Source: a virus
DNA: 35,647 nucleotides
Reading direction: 5' to 3' (one strand)
IMG/VR virus record: IMGVR_UViG_3300048117_000190
Location: 1 to 35,647 of that record
Under the pieces are notes generated by a model that saw only the letters and a program-made list of their open reading frames with translations, had not been told where the DNA came from and did no database searches. How positions within the stretch are numbered: the stretch's first letter is position 1; every line of letters starts with the position of its first letter. Below are positions 1 through 7,687 of this stretch, piece by piece. The translations under genes were made by a program, and so were the position numbers.

Positions 1-2161
1 TATGGGTAATTATGTAACAACACCTGCTACAAGTGTGCAAGGTTTAGACGCAGAATTAACCGCTATTGCAGGACTTACTTCTGCTGCCGACAAAGGCATA
101 CAATTTACAGGAAGTGGTTCTGCAGGTGTTTACGATTTAACCGCAGCAGGTAAAGCCCTATTAGATGACGCAGACGCTGCAGCACAAAGAACAACATTAG
201 GATTAGGAACTGCTGCTACAACAGCTTCTACTGATTATGCTACTTCAGCACAAGGAACGAAAGCCGATAATGCGGCTGCAAAAGCATCAAATTTATCAGA
301 TTTAGCAAGTGCAAGTACAGCTAGAACTAATTTAGGATTAGGAACTGCCGCAACATTAGCAGCAGGTACATCAGCAACTAATGCTGTTCAATTAGATAGT
401 AATGCCAAGCTACCTGCCGTAGATGGTTCACAACTAACAAATTTACCAGCTTCAGGTGGTAGTGTTGACAAGACAGCTAAATATGCAATTACAGCAGGAC
501 AACCTGTGGGTCTTTACTCTGATGGCAAAGTAGGTCTTGCTAAAAATTGGGTAGATACAGCAAATCTTAGTCACACATCAGGAGCTACAACAGATAATTT
601 TGACCTTTATCCTAATAACGGAAACAATCCTCATATAGTTTATTCTGAACAATATGATAAATATATTGTAACTTTTAGAAGAGGCTCAAGTAGTTATTAT
701 GCTTCTTATAAAGTAGGTACAAAATCAGGTACTACTATTACATGGGGTTCAGAACAAGTGCTTGTATCAGAAGATATGGGGATAGTTAAATTACATAGAG
801 TTAAAGATTTTGAAGGTAATGAAATGTTTGTTATTGTTGGAAGTGGTGGCAGTAGTAATAGTGGATATTGTAGATATGGCACAGCAACATTTAATGGTTC
901 TGCCTTTGGCATTCAAAAATCTATGGGTAATATGAATAATAGTTATCTCCGTAACTATAATGGCAACAATCCATCTTTAGTGTCTGCTACTGGAGATTGG
1001 TCATATATAAGAGAAAATAGTCAAAGTGCTACAACAAAACCCGCAGGAACTTATGTTGCAGGATTTGGTGCTCTTAACGCAGAATATTATATACAAATGT
1101 ATAATTCTAGGTTTTTTATTAGACCAAATGGTTCTGCTAATGATAAATATAATTATCATGTTGTAGTAAATTCAATCAATGCAAGTCAATATAACTATCT
1201 TAGCTATCCAGCAGCACATAGTATTGTTGCTCACCCAACAGTTCCAAGTTTTTATTATGCAAGAAAATTTAATTGGGTTGATAATAAGGTAAGAGTTTGG
1301 AGGCTTTATTTTAACTCAAATTCTTATACAGGTTTAGGTACATCTTCTAATTTTGTTGATATATCTACAACAGACTCTGGTGGAACAACTATTAATACTG
1401 CAAATTGGGGATATAAAGATGACACAGCAATAGACCTTGTTATTACAGAAACAGGTGTTGGAAGATGTTTTATGGTTAGGGATAAAAAAATATATGCTCC
1501 AAAATTTAACCCTAATGACGCAAGTGCAGATGGTTTAAACTCTGGTGATATAACTGTTACAAGTGGTTCATTTAATGAAATAGTGCGTATAAATTCAAAC
1601 AGTTCTGAAAGTCATAAATTAGATATTTCTGCTCGTGTTGTGCAAGGCAAATTGTATATAATGCACATGTATTATGACAGCACACAATCATCTAATAGCG
1701 ATAAAGGTCGTATTTATTATGGTATTAGAAATTTAAGTGATGGAATATCATCAGCTGTTACATCAGAATTTAGCACCTATCATCAACTTTATGTTAGTTC
1801 TTATGAATATTCACAAATGGAAACTTGCGATAGTGGTGATAATGGTTCAGATATAGGTTGGGCTACTCAAAATAGAGATTACAACAATATTGGAGGTCAT
1901 GCTGGTGTTTGGGGTGCAATTAAATATGACATAAATGATAGTTATATTGGTATTGCTCAATCAAGTGTTAGTGCTAATGCAACTGTTACAATTAAATTAC
2001 AAGGAACAGAAGATGACAACCAAAGTGGATTAACTATTGCTCAAAAAATACAAGTAAAAAAAGATGATGGTATTATTTCATCATCAGCAACTGTAGATAC
2101 ATCAACTCATAAAGAAATAGGTATTGCTACATCAGCAAGTACATTTTTAATAAAAGAATAA
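1..2161 (+). CDS. Tail fibre / receptor-binding protein, C-terminal part (5' truncated by window edge)
   Basis: The reading frame is open to the left edge, so the ATG at position 2 is probably internal. Residues 1-155 are Ala/Thr-rich fibre sequence with two copies of a repeat ending LGLGTAAT (about 67-74 and 111-118), as in phage fibre shafts. Residues 160-640 are rich in Tyr, Asn, Ser and Gly with recurring beta-type segments, which suggests a propeller- or lectin-like host-binding head; this is inference. The last 70 residues (IGIAQSSVSANATVTIKLQG onward, ending STFLIKE) resemble the terminal domain of marine phage fibres. It is probably the distal part of the fibre gene begun at 33787, or a second fibre gene. 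It is followed after 10 nt by a strongly Shine-Dalgarno-led gene. Confidence 0.85.
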   Translation, partial: MGNYVTTPATSVQGLDAELTAIAGLTSAADKGIQFTGSGSAGVYDLTAAGKALLDDADAAAQRTTLGLGTAATTASTDYATSAQGTKADNAAAKASNLSDLASASTARTNLGLGTAATLAAGTSATNAVQLDSNAKLPAVDGSQLTNLPASGGSVDKTAKYAITAGQPVGLYSDGKVGLAKNWVDTANLSHTSGATTDNFDLYPNNGNNPHIVYSEQYDKYIVTFRRGSSSYYASYKVGTKSGTTITWGSEQVLVSEDMGIVKLHRVKDFEGNEMFVIVGSGGSSNSGYCRYGTATFNGSAFGIQKSMGNMNNSYLRNYNGNNPSLVSATGDWSYIRENSQSATTKPAGTYVAGFGALNAEYYIQMYNSRFFIRPNGSANDKYNYHVVVNSINASQYNYLSYPAAHSIVAHPTVPSFYYARKFNWVDNKVRVWRLYFNSNSYTGLGTSSNFVDISTTDSGGTTINTANWGYKDDTAIDLVITETGVGRCFMVRDKKIYAPKFNPNDASADGLNSGDITVTSGSFNEIVRINSNSSESHKLDISARVVQGKLYIMHMYYDSTQSSNSDKGRIYYGIRNLSDGISSAVTSEFSTYHQLYVSSYEYSQMETCDSGDNGSDIGWATQNRDYNNIGGHAGVWGAIKYDINDSYIGIAQSSVSANATVTIKLQGTEDDNQSGLTIAQKIQVKKDDGIISSSATVDTSTHKEIGIATSASTFLIKE

Positions 2162-2171
2162 GGAGGCAAAT

Positions 2172-2699
2172 ATGCCAAAAATTATAACTTGGAAAAAAGA
2201 TGATATAATAAACACAATAAATCAAAAAGTATTATTAAGTGGTGAAAAAGAAAGTATGACTGTTGAGGAATTTCAATCTAAATGGATAGGTAAACATGAT
2301 ACTCCACCAACTACAAATGAAAATGGAAATGCTGTTCAAGTAGATGCTCTTTATACAGACAATAGTGGTAATATGCACAGATGGACAGGAACAGAATGGA
2401 AAAAAATAGTAAATGATGAAGATGTTGAAATTAAAGAGCCACTTAAAGATGTTGCAATTTATTGTTATCCTGATGATTACACTATTACAATTAGTGATAA
2501 AGAAACTACTATAACTAATGGAAGTGATGAATTAATATTAACTATAAATGATGTTAATACATCAAATTCTAATTTATATTCTGTTGATAGTACACCAGAT
2601 ACTTTTTATCCTTATAAATGGAGATATACAGTAGATAATGGTTGGTCAGACCAATTAGATACATGGGTTGACCCATCTTTATTTGACGAAAGTAATTAA
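2172..2699 (+). CDS. Fibre-associated hypothetical protein
   Basis: This 175-aa protein is of unknown function. AGGAGG lies 6 nt before the ATG, one of the strongest ribosome sites in the window. Residues 57-77 contain a module (ALYTDNSGNMHRWTGTEWKK) like the LYxxxxxxxLYVWNGSAW module of the fibre encoded at 33787, so it probably belongs to the tail-fibre apparatus. The C-terminal half is Asp/Thr/Tyr-rich and likely beta-structured. It has no signal peptide or membrane segment. A fibre chaperone or adhesin tip is possible from position alone. Confidence 0.75.
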   Translation: MPKIITWKKDDIINTINQKVLLSGEKESMTVEEFQSKWIGKHDTPPTTNENGNAVQVDALYTDNSGNMHRWTGTEWKKIVNDEDVEIKEPLKDVAIYCYPDDYTITISDKETTITNGSDELILTINDVNTSNSNLYSVDSTPDTFYPYKWRYTVDNGWSDQLDTWVDPSLFDESN

Positions 2700-2701
2700 T
2701 A

Positions 2702-2869
2702 ATGCCTAAACCAACAACCGCAACTGTAAACCAAAAAATTGATGACCATGTTGACGCTTGTTCAACTAGATATGAGGCAATAGATAGACGATTATATAGA
2801 ATAGAAGCCATTATGATTGGTGCAAGTGCATCAACTATAGGCTTATTGTTAAAGATAGCGTTTACCTAA
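2702..2869 (+). CDS. XhlA/holin-like small membrane protein
   Basis: This 55-aa ORF starts 2 nt after the previous stop and ends 1 nt before the next start, so it fits a tight operon. Residues 9-36 are a charged helix with heptad spacing (KIDDHVDACSTRYEAIDRRL), and residues 37-54 are one membrane segment (AIMIGASASTIGLLLKIAF). Amphipathic helix plus C-terminal membrane helix is the layout of XhlA/hemolysin-type phage lysis accessory proteins. Since a 3-TM holin gene follows, it is probably part of the lysis set; a tail-anchored role is also possible. Confidence 0.65.
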   Translation: MPKPTTATVNQKIDDHVDACSTRYEAIDRRLYRIEAIMIGASASTIGLLLKIAFT

Positions 2870-2870
2870 G

Positions 2871-3281
2871 ATGTCCACAAAAATTGGTTTGCAAGGAGAA
2901 CTTTTAGCTAGTTCTGTTTTGTTAAGCTATGGGATTGAAAACGACTTAGTTAGCAAAGACAAATATGATATTGTTGCATGGTTTGACCAAAAACCAATGA
3001 GGGTACAAGTTAAGGCAACAGCTAAATGTTATAATGAAAATGATGGTAAGTCTTTAAGATACAATTTTCAAACTGCCTATGGTAGCGATAAAAGACCTTA
3101 TAATGATAATGAAGTTGATTTTTTAATTTTAGTAGCCTTAGATATAAGAATTGCACAATTCATATTACCAATAAACAATAAAACAAAAAAAATATATGAA
3201 AAACAAATGACTATTGAAAATGAAAGAAACACCTTTAATATAATAAAAAATACATTATTTAATAAATGTTTATGTAGTTAG
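2871..3281 (+). CDS. PD-(D/E)XK family nuclease
   Basis: The 136-aa protein has the core of a small PD-(D/E)XK nuclease: GE at residues 9-10 in the first helix, YDIVAW with D33, and QVKAT with Q46 and K48. This fits the PDDEXK_5-type layout (GE...A...L, D..V, QVK). Such proteins cut or resolve DNA; a role as a Holliday-junction or packaging-associated nuclease, or in host DNA degradation, is inference. The C-terminal third (residues 75-136) has a beta strand DFLILVALD and a Lys-rich tail. It sits unusually among fibre and lysis genes rather than in the replication block. Confidence 0.7.
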   Translation: MSTKIGLQGELLASSVLLSYGIENDLVSKDKYDIVAWFDQKPMRVQVKATAKCYNENDGKSLRYNFQTAYGSDKRPYNDNEVDFLILVALDIRIAQFILPINNKTKKIYEKQMTIENERNTFNIIKNTLFNKCLCS

Positions 3282-3287
3282 GTTGAT

Positions 3288-3566
3288 ATGTCAAAAGACC
3301 CAAGATTAACAAGAGCCGGAGTAAGCGGATTTAATAAAGCAAAACGCACTCCAAAACATAAAACAAAGAGCCATGTTGTTGTTGCTAAAGAAGGTGATAA
3401 AATAAAGACAATTCGTTTTGGTCAGCAGGGTGTAAGTGGTGCAGGTAAAAATCCTAAAACAACAAAACAAAAAGCAAGACGCAAAAGTTTTAAAGCTAGA
3501 CATGGTAAAAATATTGCTAAAGGTAAAATGTCAGCAGCTTATTGGTCGTCAAAAACTAAATGGTAG
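3288..3566 (+). CDS. Conserved basic small phage protein (DUF6321-like)
   Basis: The 92-aa protein is strongly basic and begins MSKDPRLTRAGVSGFNKAKR. With the central KTIRFGQQGVSG and the terminal SAAYWSSKTKW, this matches a small conserved protein I recall from many marine and cyanophage genomes (DUF6321-type). The family's role is not established to my knowledge. The charge (many Lys/Arg, Gly-poor C-terminal helix RRKSFKARHGKNIAKGK) suggests nucleic-acid or virion-DNA contact. It lies 6 nt after the nuclease gene. Confidence 0.7.
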   Translation: MSKDPRLTRAGVSGFNKAKRTPKHKTKSHVVVAKEGDKIKTIRFGQQGVSGAGKNPKTTKQKARRKSFKARHGKNIAKGKMSAAYWSSKTKW

Positions 3567-3575
3567 GAGAACTAA

Positions 3576-3713
3576 ATGTCATTATATAGAAACATAAATA
3601 AAAGAAAAAAAGCTGGAACAAGTCGTACTAAGAAAAAATCAACTATATCTGCTAAATCTTATGCAAATATGAAAGCTGGTTTTCCAAAGAAAAAACGCAA
3701 AAAGAAAAAATGA
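3576..3713 (+). CDS. Very basic 45-aa protein
   Basis: This short ORF has GGAGA upstream of its ATG and overlaps the next gene by ATGA, so it is probably translated in the operon. About 40% of residues are Lys/Arg, ending in a run of PKKKRKKKK. It is likely a DNA- or RNA-binding peptide by charge. No family recognised. Confidence 0.6.
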   Translation: MSLYRNINKRKKAGTSRTKKKSTISAKSYANMKAGFPKKKRKKKK

Positions 3714-4162
3714 TTAGTTTATTGGGTTCTTTATTAGGGTTTGGTACAGGCTTTATGCCAAAAGTTTTAGATTTTTTTCAAGCAAAACAAAACATGAAAC
3801 ATGAATTATTGCTTCAAGAAAATAAAATAAAGATGGCAAAAGAATTGTCTGCTTTAAAAATTAAAGAAGAAACTGTTAAATCAATAACCGAACAAACAAA
3901 AGCTGTTTACCAACATGACCAGCAGCTTTCTAAAGCAAACCCATCAAAGTTTATTGCCGCTTTATCAGCAAGTGTTAGACCTGTCATTACATATTGTATG
4001 TTTATAGTTTTTTGTGTTGTGACTATTGCACAAGTAATTGTTGGAATACAAGAAGGTGACGAACCATTAAAGGCAATTCAAGCTGCATGGTCAGATGAAA
4101 GTATGGCGTTGTTTAGTTGCATAATTAGTTTTTGGTTTGCTAATAGGCTTGTAAACAAGTAA
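3710..4162 (+). CDS. Holin of the 3-TM family
   Basis: The 150-aa protein matches the 3-TM holin family seen in gene transfer agents and many alphaproteobacterial phages (GTA_holin_3TM type). A hydrophobic N-terminus (LLGSLLGFGTGFMPKVLDFF) is followed by a long charged helix (residues 25-75), then VRPVITYCMFIVFCVVTIAQ (about 90-111) and a C-terminal segment ALFSCIISFWFANRL. Holins form lesions in the inner membrane and time lysis. It overlaps the upstream gene by 4 nt (ATGA). No endolysin gene was found beside it. Confidence 0.88.
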   Translation: MISLLGSLLGFGTGFMPKVLDFFQAKQNMKHELLLQENKIKMAKELSALKIKEETVKSITEQTKAVYQHDQQLSKANPSKFIAALSASVRPVITYCMFIVFCVVTIAQVIVGIQEGDEPLKAIQAAWSDESMALFSCIISFWFANRLVNK

Positions 4163-4191
4163 TATAGTGCAAACTATAATTAGAGGAAAAT

Positions 4192-4365
4192 ATGAATATA
4201 TTTACAAAATTATCAGTAGGCAGCTTTAGTGTTGGAATTACAATTTTATTGTCAGCATTTATATTAGTTGGTTGCAGTTCTTCAAGACTATTTTTGAACG
4301 CAGATGTTCCAAAAGGTCAAGATATAGAAATTACAATTACTACTGAAAAATCTGAAACAGATTAA
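4192..4365 (+). CDS. Small lipoprotein, candidate spanin component
   Basis: The 57-aa ORF has GAGGAAA before its ATG. It carries a signal sequence with a hydrophobic core (residues 13-26) and a lipobox LVGC with Cys28, giving a mature lipoprotein of about 30 residues ending in an acidic, Thr-rich tail. A tiny lipoprotein straight after a holin suggests an outer-membrane spanin-like (Rz1-like) part, but it lacks the Pro-rich stretch common in Rz1 and has no obvious inner-membrane partner. It is 3 nt from the next gene. Confidence 0.7.
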   Translation: MNIFTKLSVGSFSVGITILLSAFILVGCSSSRLFLNADVPKGQDIEITITTEKSETD

Positions 4366-4367
4366 AA

Positions 4368-4931
4368 ATGTCAACACCACAAGTAACGCACTTAAAAAAT
4401 GCGTTAAGTGATGACCAAATAAAACAAATACATTCTTTAATGAACAAGAAAAAAACATTAAATGGTGGTTTGTCCGGTGGTCAAAACAATGCTTATAGAA
4501 ATGTGCAAGTAAAATCATTTGGTGCAGATGATATTGATTTAAGTTTTGTTTCAGAAGTCATTAGTGATTTTGGTCAAACTGTAAATGAAAAATATTACAA
4601 TTTTGATATAAAAGGTTTTGCCGAGCCAATACAATTTTTGACTTATAATAAGGGTGGAAAGTATGACAACCACATGGACATTAATTGGTCAGACTTAAAT
4701 ACACATATTCCAAATAGAAAACTTACAATTATAACACAACTTAGTAACACAAAAGATTATTCCGGTGGTGACATAAAAGTGGAAGTTGATAAAGTTGATG
4801 ATTTTGTTATTCCTAGACAAAAAGGTGACATGATTTGTTTTCCTGCCTTTTTAATGCACAAAGTTTACCCTATTTTAAGTGGAACACGCCATAGCCTTGT
4901 TTCGTGGCTTTCAGGCAATAGTTGGAAATAA
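4368..4931 (+). CDS. 2-oxoglutarate/Fe(II)-dependent oxygenase (prolyl 4-hydroxylase-like)
   Basis: The 187-aa protein has the iron and co-substrate residues of 2OG-Fe(II) dioxygenases: H102-x-D104 (in DNHMDINW), H164 (FLMHKVYP) and R174 (GTRHSLVSW). GGDIKV (133-138) and KGDMICFPAF (152-161) are the usual strands between the motifs. The fold is that of prolyl-4-hydroxylase/PKHD enzymes, frequent in cyanophages and pelagiphages, which hydroxylate a protein or other substrate; the target here is unknown. It is the last gene of the plus-strand fibre/lysis run, so late expression is likely. Confidence 0.9.
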   Translation: MSTPQVTHLKNALSDDQIKQIHSLMNKKKTLNGGLSGGQNNAYRNVQVKSFGADDIDLSFVSEVISDFGQTVNEKYYNFDIKGFAEPIQFLTYNKGGKYDNHMDINWSDLNTHIPNRKLTIITQLSNTKDYSGGDIKVEVDKVDDFVIPRQKGDMICFPAFLMHKVYPILSGTRHSLVSWLSGNSWK

Positions 4932-4936
4932 AGGTG

Positions 4937-4961
4937 TTTTACTATATAAAAGTTTTTTTTT
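4937..4961 (+). terminator. Weak terminator-like hairpin with T9
   Basis: TTTTA-CTATA-TAAAA forms a 5-bp A/T stem followed by G and nine T residues between convergent genes ending at 4931 and 4977. The stem is weak, so this is only a probable plus-strand terminator. Confidence 0.4.
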
Positions 4962-4976
4962 CGTTTGTATAAGCGT

Positions 4977-5156
4977 TTATTTGATTAATTTATTAAAACA
5001 ATGGTCTTTAAATTCTGTAAAAGCACCATAATGAACAATTTGACCTTTCCCATTCACCACCCACCCATCACCATTCATATTAATTATTTTACCACAAGCC
5101 GCACAAGGCACATCTTTAATTTTAGTCTTTGTCCAAATATTTTTCTTTTTCTTCAT
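4977..5156 (-). CDS. Small Cys/His (zinc-ribbon-like) protein
   Basis: This 59-aa ORF starts at the ATG complementary to 5154-5156, overlapping the end of the DnaA-like gene by 35 nt. It contains CAAC (C18, C21) and a distal H42, H52 and C53, consistent with a small zinc site, and begins with a Lys-rich stretch. There is no clear Shine-Dalgarno sequence. It is the last gene of the minus recombination block. Function unknown; small zinc proteins of this type in phages often bind nucleic acid or a host protein. Confidence 0.6.
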   Translation of the reverse strand: MKKKKNIWTKTKIKDVPCAACGKIINMNGDGWVVNGKGQIVHYGAFTEFKDHCFNKLIK

Positions 5157-5418
5157 GGTAAAATTTTTCGTATTTTTTTATCTTATCACCATACCTAGTT
5201 TTAATTTTTTTTAAACCTTGAATTATAGTTGAGTGGTCTCGATTAAATATCAAACCAATTTTAGGAAAAGAATGATAAGAATGATTTTTGTATAATTCCC
5301 AACACAACCATCTAGGTTCAATTATTCTTGGGTTACGCCTTGATGATTTTATATCATTTAAAGTAACTTCATAATCAAAACATATTTTTTTTATAGTAGA
5401 ATTTAATGCTTTATTCAT
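5122..5418 (-). CDS. Stand-alone DnaA domain IV (Bac_DnaA_C) protein
   Basis: The 98-aa protein is essentially only the DNA-binding domain of the replication initiator DnaA: SSRRNPRIIEPRW (residues 25-37) followed by IGLIFNRDHSTIIQGLKKI (54-72), where N59, R60, D61, H62, S63 and T64 form the DnaA signature helix that reads the DnaA box. There is no AAA+ domain, so it can bind but not melt DNA by itself. A GTG at 5421 is possible, but the ATG at 5418 with GAGG upstream is better. It follows SSB and recombination genes, suggesting a role at the phage origin or in blocking or redirecting host DnaA. Confidence 0.85.
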   Translation of the reverse strand: MNKALNSTIKKICFDYEVTLNDIKSSRRNPRIIEPRWLCWELYKNHSYHSFPKIGLIFNRDHSTIIQGLKKIKTRYGDKIKKYEKFYHEEKEKYLDKD

Positions 5419-5581
5419 CACGCCTCATCTCTTGAATAGCATCCAAGCAATTTGTAATTAAATTAAAATAGCCATCAATGGTCATATTTTTTTCAAAACA
5501 ATCATTGTTAATACAAATTCTTAACAAGTCTTTTGTTGGAATAACATAAAATGCTGTATCTTTATTAATTGTAACTTTCAT
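5411..5581 (-). CDS. Small hypothetical protein
   Basis: The 56-aa ORF begins 4 nt after the SSB stop and overlaps the DnaA-like gene by 8 nt at its ATG, fitting the operon. It is mixed alpha/beta (KVTINKDTAFYVIPTKDLL) with an acidic/basic C-terminal helix. No family recognised. Confidence 0.6.
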   Translation of the reverse strand: MKVTINKDTAFYVIPTKDLLRICINNDCFEKNMTIDGYFNLITNCLDAIQEMRRDE

Positions 5582-5584
5582 TGC

Positions 5585-5992
5585 TTAAAAAGGTATATCA
5601 TCATCTATAACTGTATTGTTTTTTGGTGAAGGTGTTGATGCTTGACCACCATTGTTTTCACCTAACATAGTTAGTGTGCCATTGTAATTTTGTAATACAA
5701 TTTCGGTTGTATATTTTTCAACACCATCTTTGTCAGTATAACTTTTAGTTTGTAATTGACCCTCAAGATAAACTTTAGAACCTTTTTTTAAGTATTGTTC
5801 AGCAATTCTAACTAAACCTTCATTAAAAATTACTACTCTATGCCATTCGGTTTTTGTTTTTCTTTCACCTGATGACTTATCTTTCCAGCTTTCACTTGTT
5901 GCAACAGATAACTTGCCAATTTTTCCATCATTTACAATATCAGGGTCATTACCTAAATTACCTATAAGCATAACTTTGTTTAAACTACTCAT
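5585..5992 (-). CDS. ssb: Single-stranded DNA-binding protein (SSB)
   Basis: The 135-aa protein has the bacterial SSB OB-fold: N-terminal LNKVMLIGNLGNDPDI, then SGERKTKTEWHRVVIFN (about 41-57), AEQYLKKGSKVYLEGQLQTK (about 64-83) and ending with the acidic tip DDDIPF that recruits SSB partners. It coats single strands during replication and recombination. AGGAG precedes the ATG. It lies between a RecE-like exonuclease/recombination pair upstream and a DnaA-like protein downstream. Confidence 0.95.
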   Translation of the reverse strand: MSSLNKVMLIGNLGNDPDIVNDGKIGKLSVATSESWKDKSSGERKTKTEWHRVVIFNEGLVRIAEQYLKKGSKVYLEGQLQTKSYTDKDGVEKYTTEIVLQNYNGTLTMLGENNGGQASTPSPKNNTVIDDDIPF

Positions 5993-6000
5993 ATTTTCTC

Positions 6001-6621
6001 CTATTTATTATTAATTTTAAATTTACTAATTATGTGACTATGAATTTTTTGTTTGTCCGGTGTTGTAAAGCCGGAACTTTTTAATCTTACTTGCAAGTCA
6101 CCCCAAGCAATATCAAATTCATCTTGATTTTTTATGTTATCAATTTCAAACATAAAACCTTCTAATTTATTTTTGTGTTTTACTTCTTCTAAACCAACCG
6201 GTTCAGGTTCATGTATTGTTGTAGGCTTTTTAAATTCTTCAATATTTTCTTCTTCACTATAAATATCACCATAAACATCACAGGCTTTTAATATGACCCT
6301 ATCATGTCCTCTTTTTTCTGCCATAGATATAGGGTAAGGATTACGACAATTTTTACTATTTGCTTCACCAAAACTTTCAATTAAATTATCATCTTTTGTT
6401 ATAACTTTTGCTTTTATAACAATGTTATCTTGTATAACTATTGGTTGGTCATAATGAACATATAAACCTTGTTTAGCGGCTATCATTTGACAACCTTTAT
6501 TTGTTATAATGTATAAGTTTTTGTTTTGTGGTAATGTCCAAGTAATTTCACCAAACTTTTGTTGGTCAATATCACCTAACAATTTTTTTAATTTATTTGC
6601 TATTTCATTTCTATTACTCAT
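6001..6621 (-). CDS. Conserved recombination-block protein, possible annealase or cofactor
   Basis: The 206-aa protein sits between a RecE-like exonuclease and SSB, where phages usually keep a single-strand annealing protein. Residues 82-124 hold a motif I recall as conserved in phage proteins of this position: ESFGEA, then YPISMAEKRGHDRVILKACD, then GDIYSEEE. Residues 25-75 look like a small beta domain (ITWTLPQNKNLYIITNKGC). The C-terminal 50 residues are a separate helical part. The annealase role is inferred from context; it is not a clear RecT, Erf or Rad52 sequence by eye. AGGAGG precedes the ATG. Confidence 0.6.
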   Translation of the reverse strand: MSNRNEIANKLKKLLGDIDQQKFGEITWTLPQNKNLYIITNKGCQMIAAKQGLYVHYDQPIVIQDNIVIKAKVITKDDNLIESFGEANSKNCRNPYPISMAEKRGHDRVILKACDVYGDIYSEEENIEEFKKPTTIHEPEPVGLEEVKHKNKLEGFMFEIDNIKNQDEFDIAWGDLQVRLKSSGFTTPDKQKIHSHIISKFKINNK

Positions 6622-6630
6622 TAATACCTC

Positions 6631-6783
6631 CTATCTCCAACACTTGTAATGTATGCCTTCATCTTGATGCCGCCCACAAAAATGACAATATCCATCTTTG
6701 TCATAATGGTTCATTGTTTCATCATATTCATTTTGCATAGCCAAATATTCATCTTTTGTTATTTCTATTTGTTTTTCATTCAT
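6631..6783 (-). CDS. Small zinc-finger-like protein
   Basis: The 50-aa ORF overlaps the exonuclease stop by ATGA and has AGGAGG upstream, so it is translationally coupled. The N-terminal 28 residues are acidic and helical; the rest carries C33-x2-C36 (YCHFCGRH), H39, H45 and C48, a compact zinc-finger-like site. Position suggests an accessory of the exonuclease or a nucleic-acid binder. No family recognised. Confidence 0.7.
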   Translation of the reverse strand: MNEKQIEITKDEYLAMQNEYDETMNHYDKDGYCHFCGRHQDEGIHYKCWR

Positions 6784-7679
6784 ATCATGTCCTCCTCATA
6801 AGGATTTATATATTCAAAATTAAAATTACCAATATCAATAGTTGTTGGTATTGGTTGTTTATCTTCATTGTAAGTTTCTTCATAACCACCATAGTCATCT
6901 GTATCTAAACAATACCTTAATTTCTTTTTTGCATGATTTAAGGCAATGTTGCCTTCTTTTAGTGTCTTATATCCAAGCGTAAAAAAATTGCAAAGGTAAG
7001 GAAATGTTTTTTCAACACATGCAAATACAAATTCTTCAACTTCTTTACCGGTGATGTTTTGATAAGTCTCAATGTAATGTGCCGCTTGTATATGGTAATT
7101 ATAATCTTTTACAGATTTAGAAAAACTTTTTGGATTAACTGATTTTGTACTTTTAAAATCAACAATAATATCTTTGTTTTTATCTTTAATACCTTTTCTT
7201 ATAAGGTCAGGTCTAATTTTAACTTTTAACCCATATTCATCTTGGTAAGCAAATGACCATTCTTTTTTTGCCTCCATAGTATTAACATAATGACTAAGGC
7301 TATGATTAAACATAGACACTTTCATTCCTCGAATATCACCGGCAAATTTTTCGTGAATTAATATTTGACCTTCTTTTAGTGAACTTGCTAATTCTTTATA
7401 TTCTTTGTACCGGTTATCTAACTTTGTAAAAATAACATTTTCTTTATAAGTTTTTTCATCCTCCATAATAAAATGAAAAGCACTGCCAAGCCTTGTTGCC
7501 ATAGTATCAGCAAAATCTTCATCATTTTTTAATTTAGCTTCAATGGGTGTTAAATATGCAAATGATGATATTGTTGATGAACCATAAAAATCTTTTAAAA
7601 AACCATTATGGTATTCATCATTTGAACATTCATCTGGCTTTAAAATAAGTGGCAATTTTTTTAAATCTAAACTATCCAT
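6780..7679 (-). CDS. RecE/exodeoxyribonuclease VIII-like PD-(D/E)XK exonuclease
   Basis: The 299-aa protein resembles the PDDEXK exonucleases of phage recombination systems (DUF3799/RecE type). Motifs in order: LGSAFH with H69; KIRPDLI with D158; IVDFKST with D174 and K176; and YHIQAAHY with Q198 and Y202, followed by FVFACVEK. It resects double-strand ends to leave 3' single strands for annealing. It is the first gene of the minus recombination operon. There is no Shine-Dalgarno sequence, and a TATAAA box ends only 8 nt before the ATG, so the mRNA may be nearly leaderless. Confidence 0.85.
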   Translation of the reverse strand: MDSLDLKKLPLILKPDECSNDEYHNGFLKDFYGSSTISSFAYLTPIEAKLKNDEDFADTMATRLGSAFHFIMEDEKTYKENVIFTKLDNRYKEYKELASSLKEGQILIHEKFAGDIRGMKVSMFNHSLSHYVNTMEAKKEWSFAYQDEYGLKVKIRPDLIRKGIKDKNKDIIVDFKSTKSVNPKSFSKSVKDYNYHIQAAHYIETYQNITGKEVEEFVFACVEKTFPYLCNFFTLGYKTLKEGNIALNHAKKKLRYCLDTDDYGGYEETYNEDKQPIPTTIDIGNFNFEYINPYEEDMI

Positions 7680-7687
7680 ATATAATG

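Noticed and set aside
5001-5198. Plus-strand 65-aa ORF
   Set aside because: Lies opposite the zinc-type and DnaA-like genes; His/Phe-rich shadow with no ribosome site.
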